A stretch of 39,488 nucleotides of DNA from Desulforapulum autotrophicum (GCA_020723285.1 DYJE01000042.1:1-39488); one strand, 5' to 3'. Positions 1-9,952 are shown, counted from the stretch's first letter. The notes: generated from the letters alone by a model not told the origin. Program-made: numbers and translations.

Positions 1-87
1 CCATGATCGACTAAAATTACTCTACGTTGGCTTGGTTTGGGTGCGGAATGTCAGGGTATGGTGTTGGGTATGGATTTTTTCAGCCAA

Positions 88-120
88 TAAAAAAGGCCCT
101 TGAATTTCTTCAAGAGCCTT
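88..120 (-). terminator. Rho-independent terminator of the tRNA-Val/tRNA-Asp unit
   Basis: Read on the minus strand, a 12-bp stem (one G-U pair) with a GAAA loop is followed directly by a run of T residues. It lies about 10 bases after the CCA end of tRNA-Asp and ends the two-tRNA transcript. Confidence 0.9.
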
Positions 121-130
121 GATTATCGAG

Positions 131-207
<77 letters not shown>

Positions 208-222
208 GTTTGGGGTGTTTTG

Positions 223-298
223 TGGTGGGCGATGCAGGGCTTGAACCTGCGACTTCAACCTTGTAAGGGTTGCACTCTCCCAACTGAGTTAATCGCCC
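223..298 (-). tRNA. tRNA-Val (TAC)
   Basis: A 76-base cloverleaf on the minus strand. The anticodon stem AACCC/GGGTT-type arm encloses the loop CTTACAA, giving anticodon TAC (Val). The acceptor stem GGGCGAT pairs with ATCGCCC, and the CCA end is encoded. It is the first gene of a two-tRNA unit with tRNA-Asp. Confidence 0.96.
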
Positions 299-335
299 GT
301 ATTGTGCGGCTTTAACCGCTTCAAAACGGATGAAT

Positions 336-363
336 ATTTAACAGGATAACTTTGCTGAGTCAA
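336..363 (-). promoter_or_regulatory. Candidate sigma-70 promoter of the tRNA-Val/tRNA-Asp unit
   Basis: On the minus strand, TTGACT (-35) and TTAAAT (-10) are separated by 16 bases, about 38 bases upstream of tRNA-Val. This lets the tRNAs be transcribed independently of lon, which ends just upstream. Between lon and this promoter lies a 7-bp inverted repeat (373-379 / 393-399) with an A/T-only loop and no trailing T run, so it is not a typical terminator. Confidence 0.5.
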
Positions 364-416
364 GCGATTATTCGGCCATGTTTTATTTTTTTATGGCCGG
401 TCCTCCTGGGCCGTTC

Positions 417-2792
417 TCAATCCTTGAACAAAGGATCGTTATCCGTCACGATCAATGAAGACTGAAGCACCTCATCCAGATGTTCGACAAAGACAATGTC
501 GATTTCTTTCGTAATGAAAGCAGGGATTTCCGAAAGATCTTTCTCGTTGTCCTTTGGGGCGATAACCCGCTTGATGCCGCCCCGGTGAGCGGCCAGTATT
601 TTTTCCTTGAGCCCGCCGATGGGCAGGACACGCCCCCTCAGGGTAATTTCGCCGGTCATGGCCACATTCCTGTCCACAGGTCTTTGGGTCAGGGCCGAAA
701 CTATGGCCGTGCACATGGCGATTCCGGCTGAAGGACCGTCTTTGGGAATGGCTCCTTCAGGCACGTGGATATGGATGTCGTTTTCTCCGTAGAAATCCTT
801 GTCGATCTTCAGCCGTTCCGACCGGGAACGGACATAGCTCACTGCGGCACGGGCAGATTCCTTCATGACATCCCCGAGTTTTCCGGTGACGATAAGGTTG
901 CCTTTTCCGGGCATGAAAACCGTCTCGATACACAGGAGCTCACCGCCGACGGCAGTCCACGCGAGGCCGGTGACAATACCGATCTGGTTTTTCTCCTCCA
1001 CCTGAGCGAACCGGTACTGAACAGGCCCCAAGTGTTTCTGAACGGTTTTGGACGAAATGGTCACTTTACCCGGCTGGTTCTTTTTCACCACGTCCAACGC
1101 TGTTTTCCGGCAGATCGCCGCAATTTCACGTTCAAGGTTCCGGACTCCCGCCTCGCGGGTATAGTCGCGGATGACACTGTATATGGCTTTTTTTGAGAAA
1201 AAAACGTTTTCCGGCGACAGACCGTTCATCCTGACCTGTTTGGGCACAAGATAATCACGGGCGATCTGGTATTTTTCGATCTCCGTGTAACCGGCGATAC
1301 GGATCACTTCCATGCGGTCCTGAAGAGGCAGAGGAATGTCCGTCAGCGTGTTGGCGGTGGTAATAAACAGGATGTCCGACAGATCGTAGTCCACATCGAG
1401 GAAATGATCGTTAAATTTGTTGTTCTGTTCGGGATCCAGAACTTCAAGAAGGGCGGATGATGGATCTCCTCTGAAATCCATACTCATCTTGTCCACTTCA
1501 TCGAGACAGAACACGGGATTGTTCACCCCGGCCTTTTTGAGGTTCTGAATAATTTTTCCCGGAAGGGCTCCGACGTAAGTCCGTCTGTGGCCCCTTATTT
1601 CGGCTTCGTCTCTGACGCCGCCTAAAGATATCCGTATGAATCGCCGTCCCGTGGCCCTTGCCACGGATTTGGCCAGCGATGTTTTTCCCACACCGGGAGG
1701 CCCTACAAGACAAAGAATGGGGCCACGGATTTTATTGACCAGGGATTGAACGGCTAGGTATTCAAGGATTCTCTGCTTGGGTTTTTCAAGACCGAAATGA
1801 TCGTCGTTCAGAATTTTTTCAGCCCGTGTCAAATCATGACAAACCTTGCTTCTGTTGTACCATGGAAGATCAAGCAGCCAGTCGATGTAGTTCCGCACCA
1901 CACTGGCCTCGGCGGACATGGGTGACATCATTTTAAGCTTCTTGAACTCCTGCCTGATTTTGTGGGTGGCCTCTTTGGACATGCGTTTGGCGCTGATCCG
2001 TTTCTCAAGCTCCTGAAGTTCGTCATCCGCCGAATCATCAGCCCCCATTTCACGCTTGATGGCCCTCATCTGTTCGTTAAGATAATAATTTTTCTGCGTC
2101 TGCTCGATCTGGTCCCGCACCCGACCCTTGATTTTCTGGCCCATGGCGAAAATCTCCCCTTCCCGCCGGATCAGCTTGAGAAGCAGAGTGAGCCGGTCAC
2201 CAATGTCGATGGCCTCCAGGAGCTGCTGTTTTTCCGTAACCTTGAACGCAATATGTGAAGATATGGTGTCCGACAGTTTCGAGGGATCGGTGATGGTCGA
2301 AACCTTGGTGACAATATCTTTGGAGATGCTTTTATTGATTTTGCTGTACGATTCGAATGCACTGCCGACGGCTCGGACCAGTGCTTCAATTTCGGGCGTC
2401 TGGGTTTCGTTTTCCGCGATGGGTTCAATTTCAACTTTGAAAAAATCATCACCGCTGATGAAAGAGATGATTTTTGCTCTGAATTTTCCTTCCACCAGGG
2501 CTTTGACTGTTCCGTCGGGAAGCCGGAGAAGTTGAAGAATGGTACCCACGGTCCCTGTGGTGTTGATGTCCTTTTCTTTGGGAGAGTCGACTCCCGCCAC
2601 TTTCTGGGTCGCCAGAAATATGGTTTTATCCTTGTTCATGGCATCGGCAAGGGCGTTGACGGATTTCGTCCGGCCCACGAACAGGGGCACCACCATGTGG
2701 GGGAAAACAACAATATCCCTCAAGGGCAGAATGGGGAGAACGACACTGGACTCATCCGAACCATCTTTGAATATTTTGGGTATGTTTATCAT
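417..2792 (-). CDS. lon: Lon ATP-dependent serine protease
   Basis: A 791-residue protein of normal length for bacterial LonA. It degrades misfolded and short-lived regulatory proteins in the cytoplasm. The N-terminal substrate-binding domain (about residues 18-210, starting [16 protein letters not shown]) is followed by a coiled region, an AAA+ module with Walker [10 protein letters not shown] and Walker [10 protein letters not shown], and the C-terminal protease domain. The Ser-Lys dyad is visible as S688 in KDGPSAG and K731 in GGLKEK. It is the last protein gene of the tig-clpP-clpX-lon cluster, about 120 bases after clpX. No strong Shine-Dalgarno sequence precedes the ATG; the start is supported by the family N-terminus. 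Confidence 0.97.
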   Translation of the reverse strand: MINIPKIFKDGSDESSVVLPILPLRDIVVFPHMVVPLFVGRTKSVNALADAMNKDKTIFLATQKVAGVDSPKEKDINTTGTVGTILQLLRLPDGTVKALVEGKFRAKIISFISGDDFFKVEIEPIAENETQTPEIEALVRAVGSAFESYSKINKSISKDIVTKVSTITDPSKLSDTISSHIAFKVTEKQQLLEAIDIGDRLTLLLKLIRREGEIFAMGQKIKGRVRDQIEQTQKNYYLNEQMRAIKREMGADDSADDELQELEKRISAKRMSKEATHKIRQEFKKLKMMSPMSAEASVVRNYIDWLLDLPWYNRSKVCHDLTRAEKILNDDHFGLEKPKQRILEYLAVQSLVNKIRGPILCLVGPPGVGKTSLAKSVARATGRRFIRISLGGVRDEAEIRGHRRTYVGALPGKIIQNLKKAGVNNPVFCLDEVDKMSMDFRGDPSSALLEVLDPEQNNKFNDHFLDVDYDLSDILFITTANTLTDIPLPLQDRMEVIRIAGYTEIEKYQIARDYLVPKQVRMNGLSPENVFFSKKAIYSVIRDYTREAGVRNLEREIAAICRKTALDVVKKNQPGKVTISSKTVQKHLGPVQYRFAQVEEKNQIGIVTGLAWTAVGGELLCIETVFMPGKGNLIVTGKLGDVMKESARAAVSYVRSRSERLKIDKDFYGENDIHIHVPEGAIPKDGPSAGIAMCTAIVSALTQRPVDRNVAMTGEITLRGRVLPIGGLKEKILAAHRGGIKRVIAPKDNEKDLSEIPAFITKEIDIVFVEHLDEVLQSSLIVTDNDPLFKD

Positions 2793-2911
2793 ATCGGCAC
2801 TTGTTTCAAAAAGGGCATGAAATAGCGTTTAAAGAAAGGTCAATCACGCACGGTTAAACCGTATCATCTCAACAGGCATGCTTTCCAGCCAATCCGGGTC
2901 CGATGAAGATA

Positions 2912-4156
2912 TCAGGCCTGTTTTTTGGAAGATCCGTAGATAATGATGGGGTCTTCTTCATTCAGGATGACGTCTTCACTGATCACACACTCCTCGACAT
3001 TTTCAAGGGAGGGAATATCATACATGATATCCAGCATGGCGTTTTCAAGAATGGCTCTAAGCCCTCTGGCTCCCGACTTCCGTTTGACGGCGAGTTTGGC
3101 AACGGCGCGAAGGGCCTCGTCGGTCAACCTCAACCGGACGCCTTCGTACTCGAACAGTTTTTGAAATTGTTTGGCCAGAGCGTTTTTGGGTTCGGTAAGG
3201 ATCCGCACCAGAGAATCCTCGTTCAGTTCACCCAGGGTTGCCACAACGGGTAAACGGCCCAGAAACTCAGGAATGAGTCCGTATTTCACGAGGTCTTCCG
3301 TCTGAACAAATTTCAGAAGATCTCCCAGGTTCTTGTTATCCTGTTTCTGCACATTGGCTCCGAAGCCCATGGCCTTTTTACCGATTCTTCGCTGAACAAC
3401 CTTGTCCAGTCCGTTGAAAGTCCCGCCGCAGATAAATAGGATGTTGGTGGTGTCCACTTTGACGAAATCCTGCTGGGGGTGCTTTCGGCCGCCTTTGGGG
3501 GGGACACTTGCCGTGGTTCCTTCTATGATTTTTAGAAGTGCCTGCTGAACACCTTCGCCGGACACGTCCCGGGTGATGGACGGATTGTCGGATTTCATGG
3601 CGATTTTATCGATCTCGTCAATGTAAACGATACCGCGTTCCGCTTTTTCAACATCGTAATCGGCGTTCTGAAGAAGGGCGAGTATGATATTTTCCACATC
3701 TTCACCCACGTAACCCGCTTCTGTCAGCGTCGTGGCATCCGCGATGGTGAAGGGAACGTCAAGGAATCGCGCCAGGGTCTGGGCCAGAAGGGTTTTTCCG
3801 CAGCCCGTGGGCCCGATGAGAAGAATGTTGCTTTTCTGAATTTCAACGTCGTCTGTACGTACCGTGGAATCGAGGCGTTTGTAATGGTTTCGCACGGCCA
3901 CGGCCAGAATTTTTTTGGCGTGGTCCTGTTCGATGACGTATTCATCCAGCATGCGCTTAATTTCACGGGGCGTCATCAGTTTTTCAGGACGGTCGATATC
4001 CTTGGTGCTTTCATCGTCGATGATTTCACCGCAAAGCTGGATGCATTCATCGCAGATATAGACACTTGGCCCCGCAATGAGTTTTTTGACTTCCCGCTGG
4101 TTCTTTCCGCAAAACGAACAGAAAAGCTTGTCGTTTCCCTCTCCATGATCTGTCAT
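2912..4156 (-). CDS. clpX: ClpX, ATPase subunit of the ClpXP protease
   Basis: A 414-residue AAA+ unfoldase that recognises tagged substrates and feeds them to ClpP. The N-terminal C4 zinc-binding domain is visible as CSFCGK and CDECIQLC, followed by Walker A GPTGCGKT, the GYVG pore loop, Walker B YIDEIDK and the RKH-like segment RRIGKK. The open frame extends 12 codons further upstream, but those overlap clpP. The ATG at 4156 starts one base after the clpP stop and has GGAGGAT (4167-4161) at ideal spacing, and it gives the family N-terminus MTDHGEG. Translation is therefore probably coupled to clpP. Confidence 0.97.
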   Translation of the reverse strand: MTDHGEGNDKLFCSFCGKNQREVKKLIAGPSVYICDECIQLCGEIIDDESTKDIDRPEKLMTPREIKRMLDEYVIEQDHAKKILAVAVRNHYKRLDSTVRTDDVEIQKSNILLIGPTGCGKTLLAQTLARFLDVPFTIADATTLTEAGYVGEDVENIILALLQNADYDVEKAERGIVYIDEIDKIAMKSDNPSITRDVSGEGVQQALLKIIEGTTASVPPKGGRKHPQQDFVKVDTTNILFICGGTFNGLDKVVQRRIGKKAMGFGANVQKQDNKNLGDLLKFVQTEDLVKYGLIPEFLGRLPVVATLGELNEDSLVRILTEPKNALAKQFQKLFEYEGVRLRLTDEALRAVAKLAVKRKSGARGLRAILENAMLDIMYDIPSLENVEECVISEDVILNEEDPIIIYGSSKKQA

Positions 4157-4157
4157 A

Positions 4158-4778
4158 TCAATCCTCCGTCTTGTCCAGAGTCTCCAGCTCACCTCTGTTC
4201 GTCACGACATGATCGATGATGCCGTAACGTTTGGCTTCTTCGCCAGACATGAAATAATCGCGGTCCGTGTCACGCTTGATGCGCTTGATATCCTGATTGG
4301 TGTGAAAAGCCAGCATCTGATTCAGGACTTCCTTCATCCGGAGAATCTCTTTTGCCTGAATTTCGATATCGGAAGCCTGACCCTGCGCTCCGCCCAGGGG
4401 TTGATGAATCATGATTCTGGAGTTTGGAAGGGAATACCGTTTTCCACTGGTTCCTGCGGCAAGCAGCAAAGACGCCATACTGGCTGCCTGCCCGATGCAT
4501 ACGGTTGAAATGTCGGGCTTGATGTACTGCATGGTATCGTAAATGGCCATTCCTGCCGTGACAGAACCACCGGGAGAATTGATGTAGAAATTGATATCTT
4601 TTTCAGGATCGTCGGATTCCAGAAACAGAAGCTGGGCCACAATGAGATTGGCCACATCGTCGGTAACTGCTGTCCCTAAAAAAATGATTCTATCTTTAAG
4701 GAGCCGGGAATAGATATCGTATGAACGCTCGCCCCGGCTTGTCTGTTCGATCACGTATGGCATGGGTATCAGTGACAC
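4158..4778 (-). CDS. clpP: ClpP, proteolytic subunit of the Clp protease
   Basis: A 206-residue serine peptidase that forms the tetradecameric barrel used by ClpX. The catalytic triad is S100 (GQAASM), H125 (MIHQP) and D174 (DTDRDYFMS), and the glycine-rich oxyanion segment NSPGG is present. Length and N-terminus ([12 protein letters not shown]) match the family. An AAAGGAGG-type ribosome binding site lies just upstream. It sits between tig and clpX, the standard order in proteobacteria. Confidence 0.98.
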   Translation of the reverse strand: MSLIPMPYVIEQTSRGERSYDIYSRLLKDRIIFLGTAVTDDVANLIVAQLLFLESDDPEKDINFYINSPGGSVTAGMAIYDTMQYIKPDISTVCIGQAASMASLLLAAGTSGKRYSLPNSRIMIHQPLGGAQGQASDIEIQAKEILRMKEVLNQMLAFHTNQDIKRIKRDTDRDYFMSGEEAKRYGIIDHVVTNRGELETLDKTED

Positions 4779-4871
4779 GTTTTATCCTCCTTTAACACAC
4801 GGCGGCTTTCAATATCGGACATGCAAAAAGAACAAAAAACACAGTATGTTAAATCATGTTTTGTTCAAAGT

Positions 4872-4905
4872 AAGGATATGTTTCGACTTCATGAAACATA
4901 TCCTT
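4872..4905 (-). promoter_or_regulatory. 13-bp perfect hairpin between tig and clpP
   Basis: A perfect inverted repeat with 13-bp arms (4872-4884 and 4893-4905) and an 8-base loop, seven bases after the tig stop codon. On the transcribed strand the hairpin is followed by ACTTTG rather than a continuous T run, so it looks like a leaky terminator, attenuator or RNA-processing/stability element. It could set the ratio of trigger factor to ClpXP. Confidence 0.6.
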
Positions 4906-4912
4906 TTGCTGA

Positions 4913-6220
4913 TCAGGCTTCAAGTTCCTGTTTGACTTCTTCAACGCTGCTTTTTTCAATTATAAGCTTTAATGCCTTTTTTTCAAGCAAAGTGTGCTTG
5001 AAATATTCGGTTTTATCCGGATTGGCCCTGTAAAACGATTTGATCGCCTCAACAGGCTGGTTGATGGCTTTGGCGGTGTCCTGATATCCGGCATCCATTT
5101 CATCGTCGGTCAGTTCCAGTTTTTCCTGTTTGATGATACCGCCGAGAATCAGATGACGACGGACCTGTTTTTCCGCAAGCCCGCTGTATTCTTGTTCCAG
5201 GTCTTCACGGGTCTTTCCGATCTGCTCAAGGGTGATGCCGTTCATCATGAAAGCCCGTTCGGCTTCGGCGATGATGCTGGCCAGTTCGTAACGGACCATC
5301 ATATCCGGAATTTCAAAACTCATCCTTTCGATCAGAGACTGATAGATCTGTTCGTTGATATCGTGCTCCGAACGTTTTTCGTAGCCTGACTTCAGATTTT
5401 CCCGGATCACGTTCCGGATTTCGTCGACGGTGGTGTAGTCCCCCACCTGACGTGCAAAGTCATCGTTCAGCTCAGGAAGGACTTCGACCTGGATGGCGTT
5501 CAGTTTGACGGTGAAAGAGACTTTGTTGCCCGCAAGTGATTTGTTGATGTAGTCCGGGCTGTAATCTATCTCGAACACCTTCACGTCCCCTTGTTTCATT
5601 CCGATAAGCTGATCGTCGAAATCCCTAGAAAGGGCGGCCGATCCTATTTTGTGGCTGGCGTTTTCAACTTTGGGCGTCGCTCCGAAAGGTTGCCCGCCTA
5701 CAAGGCCTTCGTATTCAAGAAGAACAAAATCGTTTTCCACAGTCGGCCTGATTTCGTCGATGGTCACCCGTTTTGCAAGATTCTTGCGGATCATCTCGAT
5801 CTGAACGTTCACTTCTTCATCAGACGCTTCAAAAACCTTTTTCTTGATCTGGATACCTGAGAAATCAATCTGACCCAGGTCCGGCAGCAACTCCAGGGTC
5901 GCGCTGTATTTGTAGGACGTCTTGGGATCGAATTCGCTTTTTGTGACCACAGGTTCTCCGATGAACATCAGCTTCTTGTCCTGAATGGCTTCAAACAGCG
6001 TGGACTGGATCAGGGTATTGATAACATCGGCTTCAACGTCAGCCTTGAATTTTCGTTCCAGAATGGCCCTCGGGGTTTTACCCTGTCTGAATCCGTTGAC
6101 TTTTGCCGTTTTTTTCAGATTGTTGTAAGCGTTATCCACTTCGCTTGCCACTTTGTCTTCCGGCACTTCGATATGCAGAATTTTTTTGACGGAATTCACA
6201 TCTTCGATCGTAACTTGCAT
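4913..6220 (-). CDS. tig: Trigger factor, ribosome-associated chaperone
   Basis: A 435-residue peptidyl-prolyl isomerase chaperone that binds nascent chains at the ribosome exit tunnel. The N-terminal ribosome-binding domain contains the signature-like GFRQGKTPRAI (family GFRxGKxP). An FKBP-type domain follows (about 155-245, with VENDFVLLEYEGLVGG), then the helical C-terminal domain. Two in-frame ATGs lie six bases apart. The downstream one (6220) is chosen because GAGGG at 6232-6228 is seven bases away and the resulting start MQVTIEDVNSVKK fits the family. It is the first gene of the quality-control cluster. Confidence 0.96.
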   Translation of the reverse strand: MQVTIEDVNSVKKILHIEVPEDKVASEVDNAYNNLKKTAKVNGFRQGKTPRAILERKFKADVEADVINTLIQSTLFEAIQDKKLMFIGEPVVTKSEFDPKTSYKYSATLELLPDLGQIDFSGIQIKKKVFEASDEEVNVQIEMIRKNLAKRVTIDEIRPTVENDFVLLEYEGLVGGQPFGATPKVENASHKIGSAALSRDFDDQLIGMKQGDVKVFEIDYSPDYINKSLAGNKVSFTVKLNAIQVEVLPELNDDFARQVGDYTTVDEIRNVIRENLKSGYEKRSEHDINEQIYQSLIERMSFEIPDMMVRYELASIIAEAERAFMMNGITLEQIGKTREDLEQEYSGLAEKQVRRHLILGGIIKQEKLELTDDEMDAGYQDTAKAINQPVEAIKSFYRANPDKTEYFKHTLLEKKALKLIIEKSSVEEVKQELEA

Positions 6221-6226
6221 TATCAT

Positions 6227-6581
6227 CCCTCTTTTTCGGAGCCTCTTCCTTATCAGGCCCTTATCCAGGTTGTCGTGTTAACGTTCCGCCTGTCGTCCAT
6301 AGCCAAAGGGCGTCCAATCCCATCGACAGGTGATAGCGCGGGGCGGAATCATAAAAAAACTGTTCAAACCATCCTTCTTTAATGATAACGTAGCGGGCGG
6401 TTCAACCAAATCAAATAACACATTATTGAATCAATTTTCTTTCTGCGAACCGGCTTTCAGCCATTTTGGCGTCGTTAATCATAAAGCCAATTTGCAAAAG
6501 TAATATTAATCGAAAATGCTGTCAAGTCATTTGAAATACGAAGTGCCCTGACGGTGTTTCTTTGAACATTCCGGATGGTTT
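6227..6581. other. Divergent intergenic region between tig and the amidase gene
   Basis: An AT-rich stretch of about 350 bases without a gene. On the minus strand a TTGACA box (complement at 6520-6525) is followed by AT-rich sequence with TATTAC/TACTTT, a possible tig-cluster promoter with imperfect spacing. It would leave a leader of about 270 bases. I see no riboswitch fold, repeat or RNA gene that I can name. Confidence 0.4.
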
Positions 6582-7358
6582 ATGAACTTCAGCGTCAGTC
6601 GGTCAACCTTAATCCTCGCTTTTATCCTTTTTATTAATGCGGCGGCATGGACTCCCTGCCCTGCCGAAGAAGAGGCCGGTCGTGACAAGCCCGCCCCGGT
6701 CAGGAAAACCGTTGTCATCGATCCCGGCCACGGTGGAGCGGATAACGGTGCCACAGGGCCGGGACGAAGCAGGGAAAAGGATCTCACCCTGTCGTTCGCC
6801 AGACTCCTTGAATCACGGTTATCGAAAAAATATAAGATCATCATGACCCGTAAAAGCGACAGCGCCGTTGAGGCAAGAAACAGGACTGAAGCGGCGAACA
6901 AAGCCCAGGGAGATCTTCTGATCAGTGTTCATGCCGGAGGGAGTTTCAACCCTGACACAGGCGGAATCGCTCTTTATTTTCACGAACCCGAAGCCGCTTC
7001 GCTTCAAAGGACTGAAGAAGAATCGCCCCAGGCTTTCACTGCTATGGTTCGATGGGATTCGGTCCAAGACCGGTACAGATCTCTGAGCAGAACCCTGGCC
7101 CTGATCATGAATGAAAACCTTTCGGTCATACCGGTGGAAAACGATCGTTTGACGGTCTCTGTTTCGAGTTTGCCGGACAGGGTTTTGGCTGGAGCTGACA
7201 TGCCCGCGCTTCACATGGAAATCGGACAACTGACCAACGCTTCCGACGAAAAAAGACTGAAAAAAAAGGACTTCCTGGCCCGTATGGCCGATGCGGTCCT
7301 TAAATCCGTTGATACTTTTTTCGATCAATATCCCGAGAAGTCGGTCCGGGAATTCTGA
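6582..7358 (+). CDS. Secreted N-acetylmuramoyl-L-alanine amidase (Amidase_3 family)
   Basis: A 258-residue zinc amidase that cleaves the amide between MurNAc and the stem peptide of peptidoglycan, acting in the periplasm. The first 28 residues form a signal peptide (ILAFILFINAAAW, then a Pro-Ala-Glu cleavage region). Zinc and catalytic residues of the family are visible: H50 in VIDPGHGG, E65 in SREKDL, H117 in SVHAGG and the catalytic E213 in HMEIGQL. There is no LysM, AMIN or SPOR domain, so targeting must come from elsewhere. The ribosome binding site is weak. It stands alone between tig and tRNA-Pro. Confidence 0.9.
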   Translation: MNFSVSRSTLILAFILFINAAAWTPCPAEEEAGRDKPAPVRKTVVIDPGHGGADNGATGPGRSREKDLTLSFARLLESRLSKKYKIIMTRKSDSAVEARNRTEAANKAQGDLLISVHAGGSFNPDTGGIALYFHEPEAASLQRTEEESPQAFTAMVRWDSVQDRYRSLSRTLALIMNENLSVIPVENDRLTVSVSSLPDRVLAGADMPALHMEIGQLTNASDEKRLKKKDFLARMADAVLKSVDTFFDQYPEKSVREF

Positions 7359-7441
7359 AAAAGAATGCAAAATCCCGTGATAACGGACCGTTGTCTCTTG
7401 ATCGAATATGCCTTGCCCGGATGATTCTGCAGATTAATGTG

Positions 7442-7470
7442 TTGCAAGATAATAAAAAGAATGCTAAATT
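7442..7470 (+). promoter_or_regulatory. Candidate promoter of tRNA-Pro
   Basis: TTGCAA (7442-7447) and TAAATT (7465-7470) are separated by 17 bases, about 35 bases before the mature tRNA-Pro 5' end. Each box matches sigma-70 consensus at four of six positions, and position and spacing fit a tRNA promoter. Confidence 0.4.
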
Positions 7471-7505
7471 CGCAGCTCTTTTAAGCATCAGAATCGAGAT
7501 TGAAG

Positions 7506-7582
7506 CGGGGCGTAGCGCAGTCTGGTAGCGCGCTTGCTTTGGGAGCAAGATGTCGCAGGTTCGAATCCTGCCGCCCCGACCA
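7506..7582 (+). tRNA. tRNA-Pro (TGG)
   Basis: A 77-base cloverleaf. The acceptor stem CGGGGCG pairs with CGCCCCG, the anticodon stem CTTGC/GCAAG encloses TTTGGGA (anticodon TGG, Pro), the T arm is GCAGG-TTCGAAT-CCTGC, and the CCA end is encoded. No integrase or duplicated 3' end is seen next to it. Confidence 0.97.
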
Positions 7583-7631
7583 ATCCCAGTCCTTATTAAT
7601 TCTGTATACAGCCTTCCAAACAAGCTGATGT

Positions 7632-7940
7632 TCAGTTCGCCTTGACCACTGAAAAATGCCGATCCAGCCGCATGGTGCTGAACAGACCGTAAATATCTTC
7701 TGCGATATTGATGACTTTAAGTTTCCCGCCTTTCTGGTCCAGCGAATTATGGGTTGCAATGATAACCCCGATTCCAACAGAGTCCACCATTTCAACACCC
7801 GCAAGATCTATCACAAGTTCCGCCGGAGACTCCTGGATCTGCGAATTCAATTCAGCCCGGAATTCGTTCGCCATGGAAGCTACCACGTCTCTGCCCGGTT
7901 TAACGATGACTTGTGACCCGTCTTTGCTGATCGTGCTCAT
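7632..7940 (-). CDS. STAS-domain anti-sigma factor antagonist (SpoIIAA-like)
   Basis: A 102-residue single-domain protein. The motif [17 protein letters not shown] is the STAS phosphorylation loop, with S54 as the expected phosphorylated serine. Such proteins bind an anti-sigma kinase (HATPase, RsbW-like) in the unphosphorylated state and release a sigma factor or another target. No partner kinase, phosphatase or sigma gene lies in this window, so its pathway cannot be named. GAGGTG sits six bases before the ATG. It stands alone and converges on tRNA-Pro. Confidence 0.9.
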   Translation of the reverse strand: MSTISKDGSQVIVKPGRDVVASMANEFRAELNSQIQESPAELVIDLAGVEMVDSVGIGVIIATHNSLDQKGGKLKVINIAEDIYGLFSTMRLDRHFSVVKAN

Positions 7941-8234
7941 AAAGACACCTCATTAGATTTATGCGTTATCGGATAATAGTTGTGATCTCACCTTCACATG
8001 AAATATTCAGCGATCACCGGCTTATGTGAATTCGTTCAACGTAAGTTTTTAAACTGAAAACCGCTTTTTCGCAGGCTTTTTCAATGATTTGAACCTGAAT
8101 TGGGGGAAGGAGGCCTTATCACTCCACGGACACTCGAATTTACTGTTACGGAAAATTTAACATATCCTTTTTTAAATCTCAAACAAATTTACGTGAAGCC
8201 CTCTTTATCCGGATCCGATCAACACGAAAAAACT
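7941..8234. other. Intergenic region upstream of lnt with no recognised gene
   Basis: About 300 AT-rich bases between the divergent STAS gene and lnt. I see no open frame with codon structure or ribosome binding site, and no RNA gene. The only distinct element upstream of lnt is the dyad and promoter listed separately at 8235-8265. Confidence 0.5.
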
Positions 8235-8265
8235 CATTGACACAAGGCTTGTCAATGCCGGATAA
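8235..8265 (+). promoter_or_regulatory. Candidate lnt promoter overlapped by a dyad operator
   Basis: TTGACA (8237-8242) is followed after 18 bases by GATAAG (8261-8266). The -35 box is embedded in an inverted repeat with arms CATTGACA (8235-8242) and TGTCAATG (8250-8257) separated by seven bases. The geometry is that of a repressor site covering a promoter. The RNA start would lie about 40 bases before the lnt GTG. Confidence 0.4.
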
Positions 8266-8312
8266 GAAGACGGGACGAACACCGGCAACATCTGTATCAA
8301 TGAGGGAAATCA

Positions 8313-9911
8313 GTGACCACCATCATATCCGGAACGGCGAAATGGCTTCAGCACCGCCGTCGAATCATCCATCTCATTTTTTTTTCAGGCCTTTCCGGGT
8401 TTCTTCTTTCATTGTCCTATCCAAAGTCAGGGCTGTCTTTTCTGGCATGGATCGCCCTCGTGCCTTTTTTATCATCTCTAAAAAGCGGCCATGCCCGTGA
8501 ACCTTATGTTTCAGCTTTGAGTTTCGGCGTTGTCCACGGGCTGACCCTTTTGTATTGGGTTGTCCATACGCTGAACATTTACGGGTATCTTCCCATGGTG
8601 CTCTGCATTCCCATCCTGCTTCTTCTGGTGCTGTACCTGTCATGCTACCCCCTGCTTTTCGCATGGCTCATCGTAAAAATCGTAAAAAAACCGATGTATC
8701 TGATGGCTGCCGCACCGTCAATGTGGGTTTTACTGGAATACTTGAAATCCTGGGCGCTGACGGGTTTCCCCTGGGAACTCCTGGGATATTCACAGCACAA
8801 TGTGATACAGATGATCCAGATTGCCGATATAACCGGTGTATACGGGATTTCCTTTCTTATCGTGCTTGTCAATACCGCTGTTTTTACCGTGTTTTTATAT
8901 ATGGCAAAAAAAGACTGGTGTGGTGAATCCGTCACAGGAAAAACGGCCTTTGTTCACGGAATTCTGGCCACAGCATGCGTTGTCCTTGTCGCGGCTTACG
9001 GTTTTTTTCGGATTCAGGCCACGGATTACGCCTCTGCGGCAGCCGATACAGCCACAGTTTCGGTTGTGCAGGGAAATATCGACCAGTCCGTCAAATGGAA
9101 CTCATCGTATCAGGTAAAAACCCTGATGACATATGGCAAATTGTCCAAACTCGCCGCCGGTAAGGACAAACCCGATTTCATCGTATGGCCCGAAACGGCG
9201 GCCCCTTTTTATTACGAAAACGACCGACTTCTCACTGCCCTTCTGAAACAGACCCTGACGGAATGCGATACGGAGTTTCTCATCGGCTTTCCGTCTTATG
9301 AAAAGGACGGCGGCCGTTACAGATTTTACAACAGCGCGTATGCCATGGCACCGGATGGTCAGGTCGGGGGGAAATACAGCAAGGTTCACCTGGTTCCCTT
9401 TGGCGAGTACGTTCCGCTTCAGGACTTTCTGCCGTTTATCGATAAGCTGACGGCGCAGTCCGGTGATTTTTATGCCGGTCAAAAAGGAGACACGTTGGTT
9501 TTTAGCCCTGGGAAAATCGGGGTTCAGATATGCTTCGAGGTGATTTTCCCGAACCTCACCCGGGCCATGGTTCAAAACGGGGCCCGGCTCATCGCCAACA
9601 TCACCAACGACGCCTGGTTCGGAACCACCAGCGCTCCTTACCAGCATTTTTCCATGGTGAAATTCAGGGCCGTTGAAAACAAGCGGGCGATTGCCAGAGC
9701 GGCCAACACGGGAATCAGCGGGTTCATCGATCCATGCGGCCGGGTGCTGGCCGCCACGGGTTTATATGAAGAAGCCTATCTGACCCGCAAACTGCCCCTG
9801 CCGGGCCACATGACGTTCTACACCCGTTTCGGTGACGTCTTCGTGTTGTTCTGCGCAGCCCTTATGATTCCGGCCCTGGTGAGCTTCTTCAAAAGACATG
9901 GGGCCAAATAA
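8313..9911 (+). CDS. lnt: Apolipoprotein N-acyltransferase
   Basis: A 532-residue inner-membrane enzyme that adds the third acyl chain to the N-terminal cysteine of lipoproteins. The first 220 residues contain about six hydrophobic segments; the periplasmic nitrilase-like domain follows, with one C-terminal membrane segment. The catalytic triad is E294 (VWPETAAPF), K357 (YSKVHLVPFGE) and C407 (GVQICFE). The start is GTG at 8313, with GAGGG six bases upstream. It provides the last step of maturation for the lipoproteins encoded at 13649 and 28128. A strong terminator follows. Confidence 0.97.
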   Translation: MTTIISGTAKWLQHRRRIIHLIFFSGLSGFLLSLSYPKSGLSFLAWIALVPFLSSLKSGHAREPYVSALSFGVVHGLTLLYWVVHTLNIYGYLPMVLCIPILLLLVLYLSCYPLLFAWLIVKIVKKPMYLMAAAPSMWVLLEYLKSWALTGFPWELLGYSQHNVIQMIQIADITGVYGISFLIVLVNTAVFTVFLYMAKKDWCGESVTGKTAFVHGILATACVVLVAAYGFFRIQATDYASAAADTATVSVVQGNIDQSVKWNSSYQVKTLMTYGKLSKLAAGKDKPDFIVWPETAAPFYYENDRLLTALLKQTLTECDTEFLIGFPSYEKDGGRYRFYNSAYAMAPDGQVGGKYSKVHLVPFGEYVPLQDFLPFIDKLTAQSGDFYAGQKGDTLVFSPGKIGVQICFEVIFPNLTRAMVQNGARLIANITNDAWFGTTSAPYQHFSMVKFRAVENKRAIARAANTGISGFIDPCGRVLAATGLYEEAYLTRKLPLPGHMTFYTRFGDVFVLFCAALMIPALVSFFKRHGAK

Positions 9912-9914
9912 ATA

Positions 9915-9943
9915 TTTACATCACAAGGCCTATCCATTATGAA
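9915..9943 (+). promoter_or_regulatory. Candidate promoter upstream of prfB
   Basis: TTTACA (9915-9920) and TATGAA (9938-9943) are separated by 17 bases, just after the lnt stop codon. Transcription would start around 9950, immediately before the terminator hairpin at 9953, which makes the arrangement unusual and the promoter call uncertain. Confidence 0.3.
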
Positions 9944-9952
9944 TAGACATTA

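Noticed and set aside
7506-7582. tRNA-Pro as a possible phage or island attachment site
   Set aside because: No integrase, no duplicated 3' end and no change in gene type are seen on either side.
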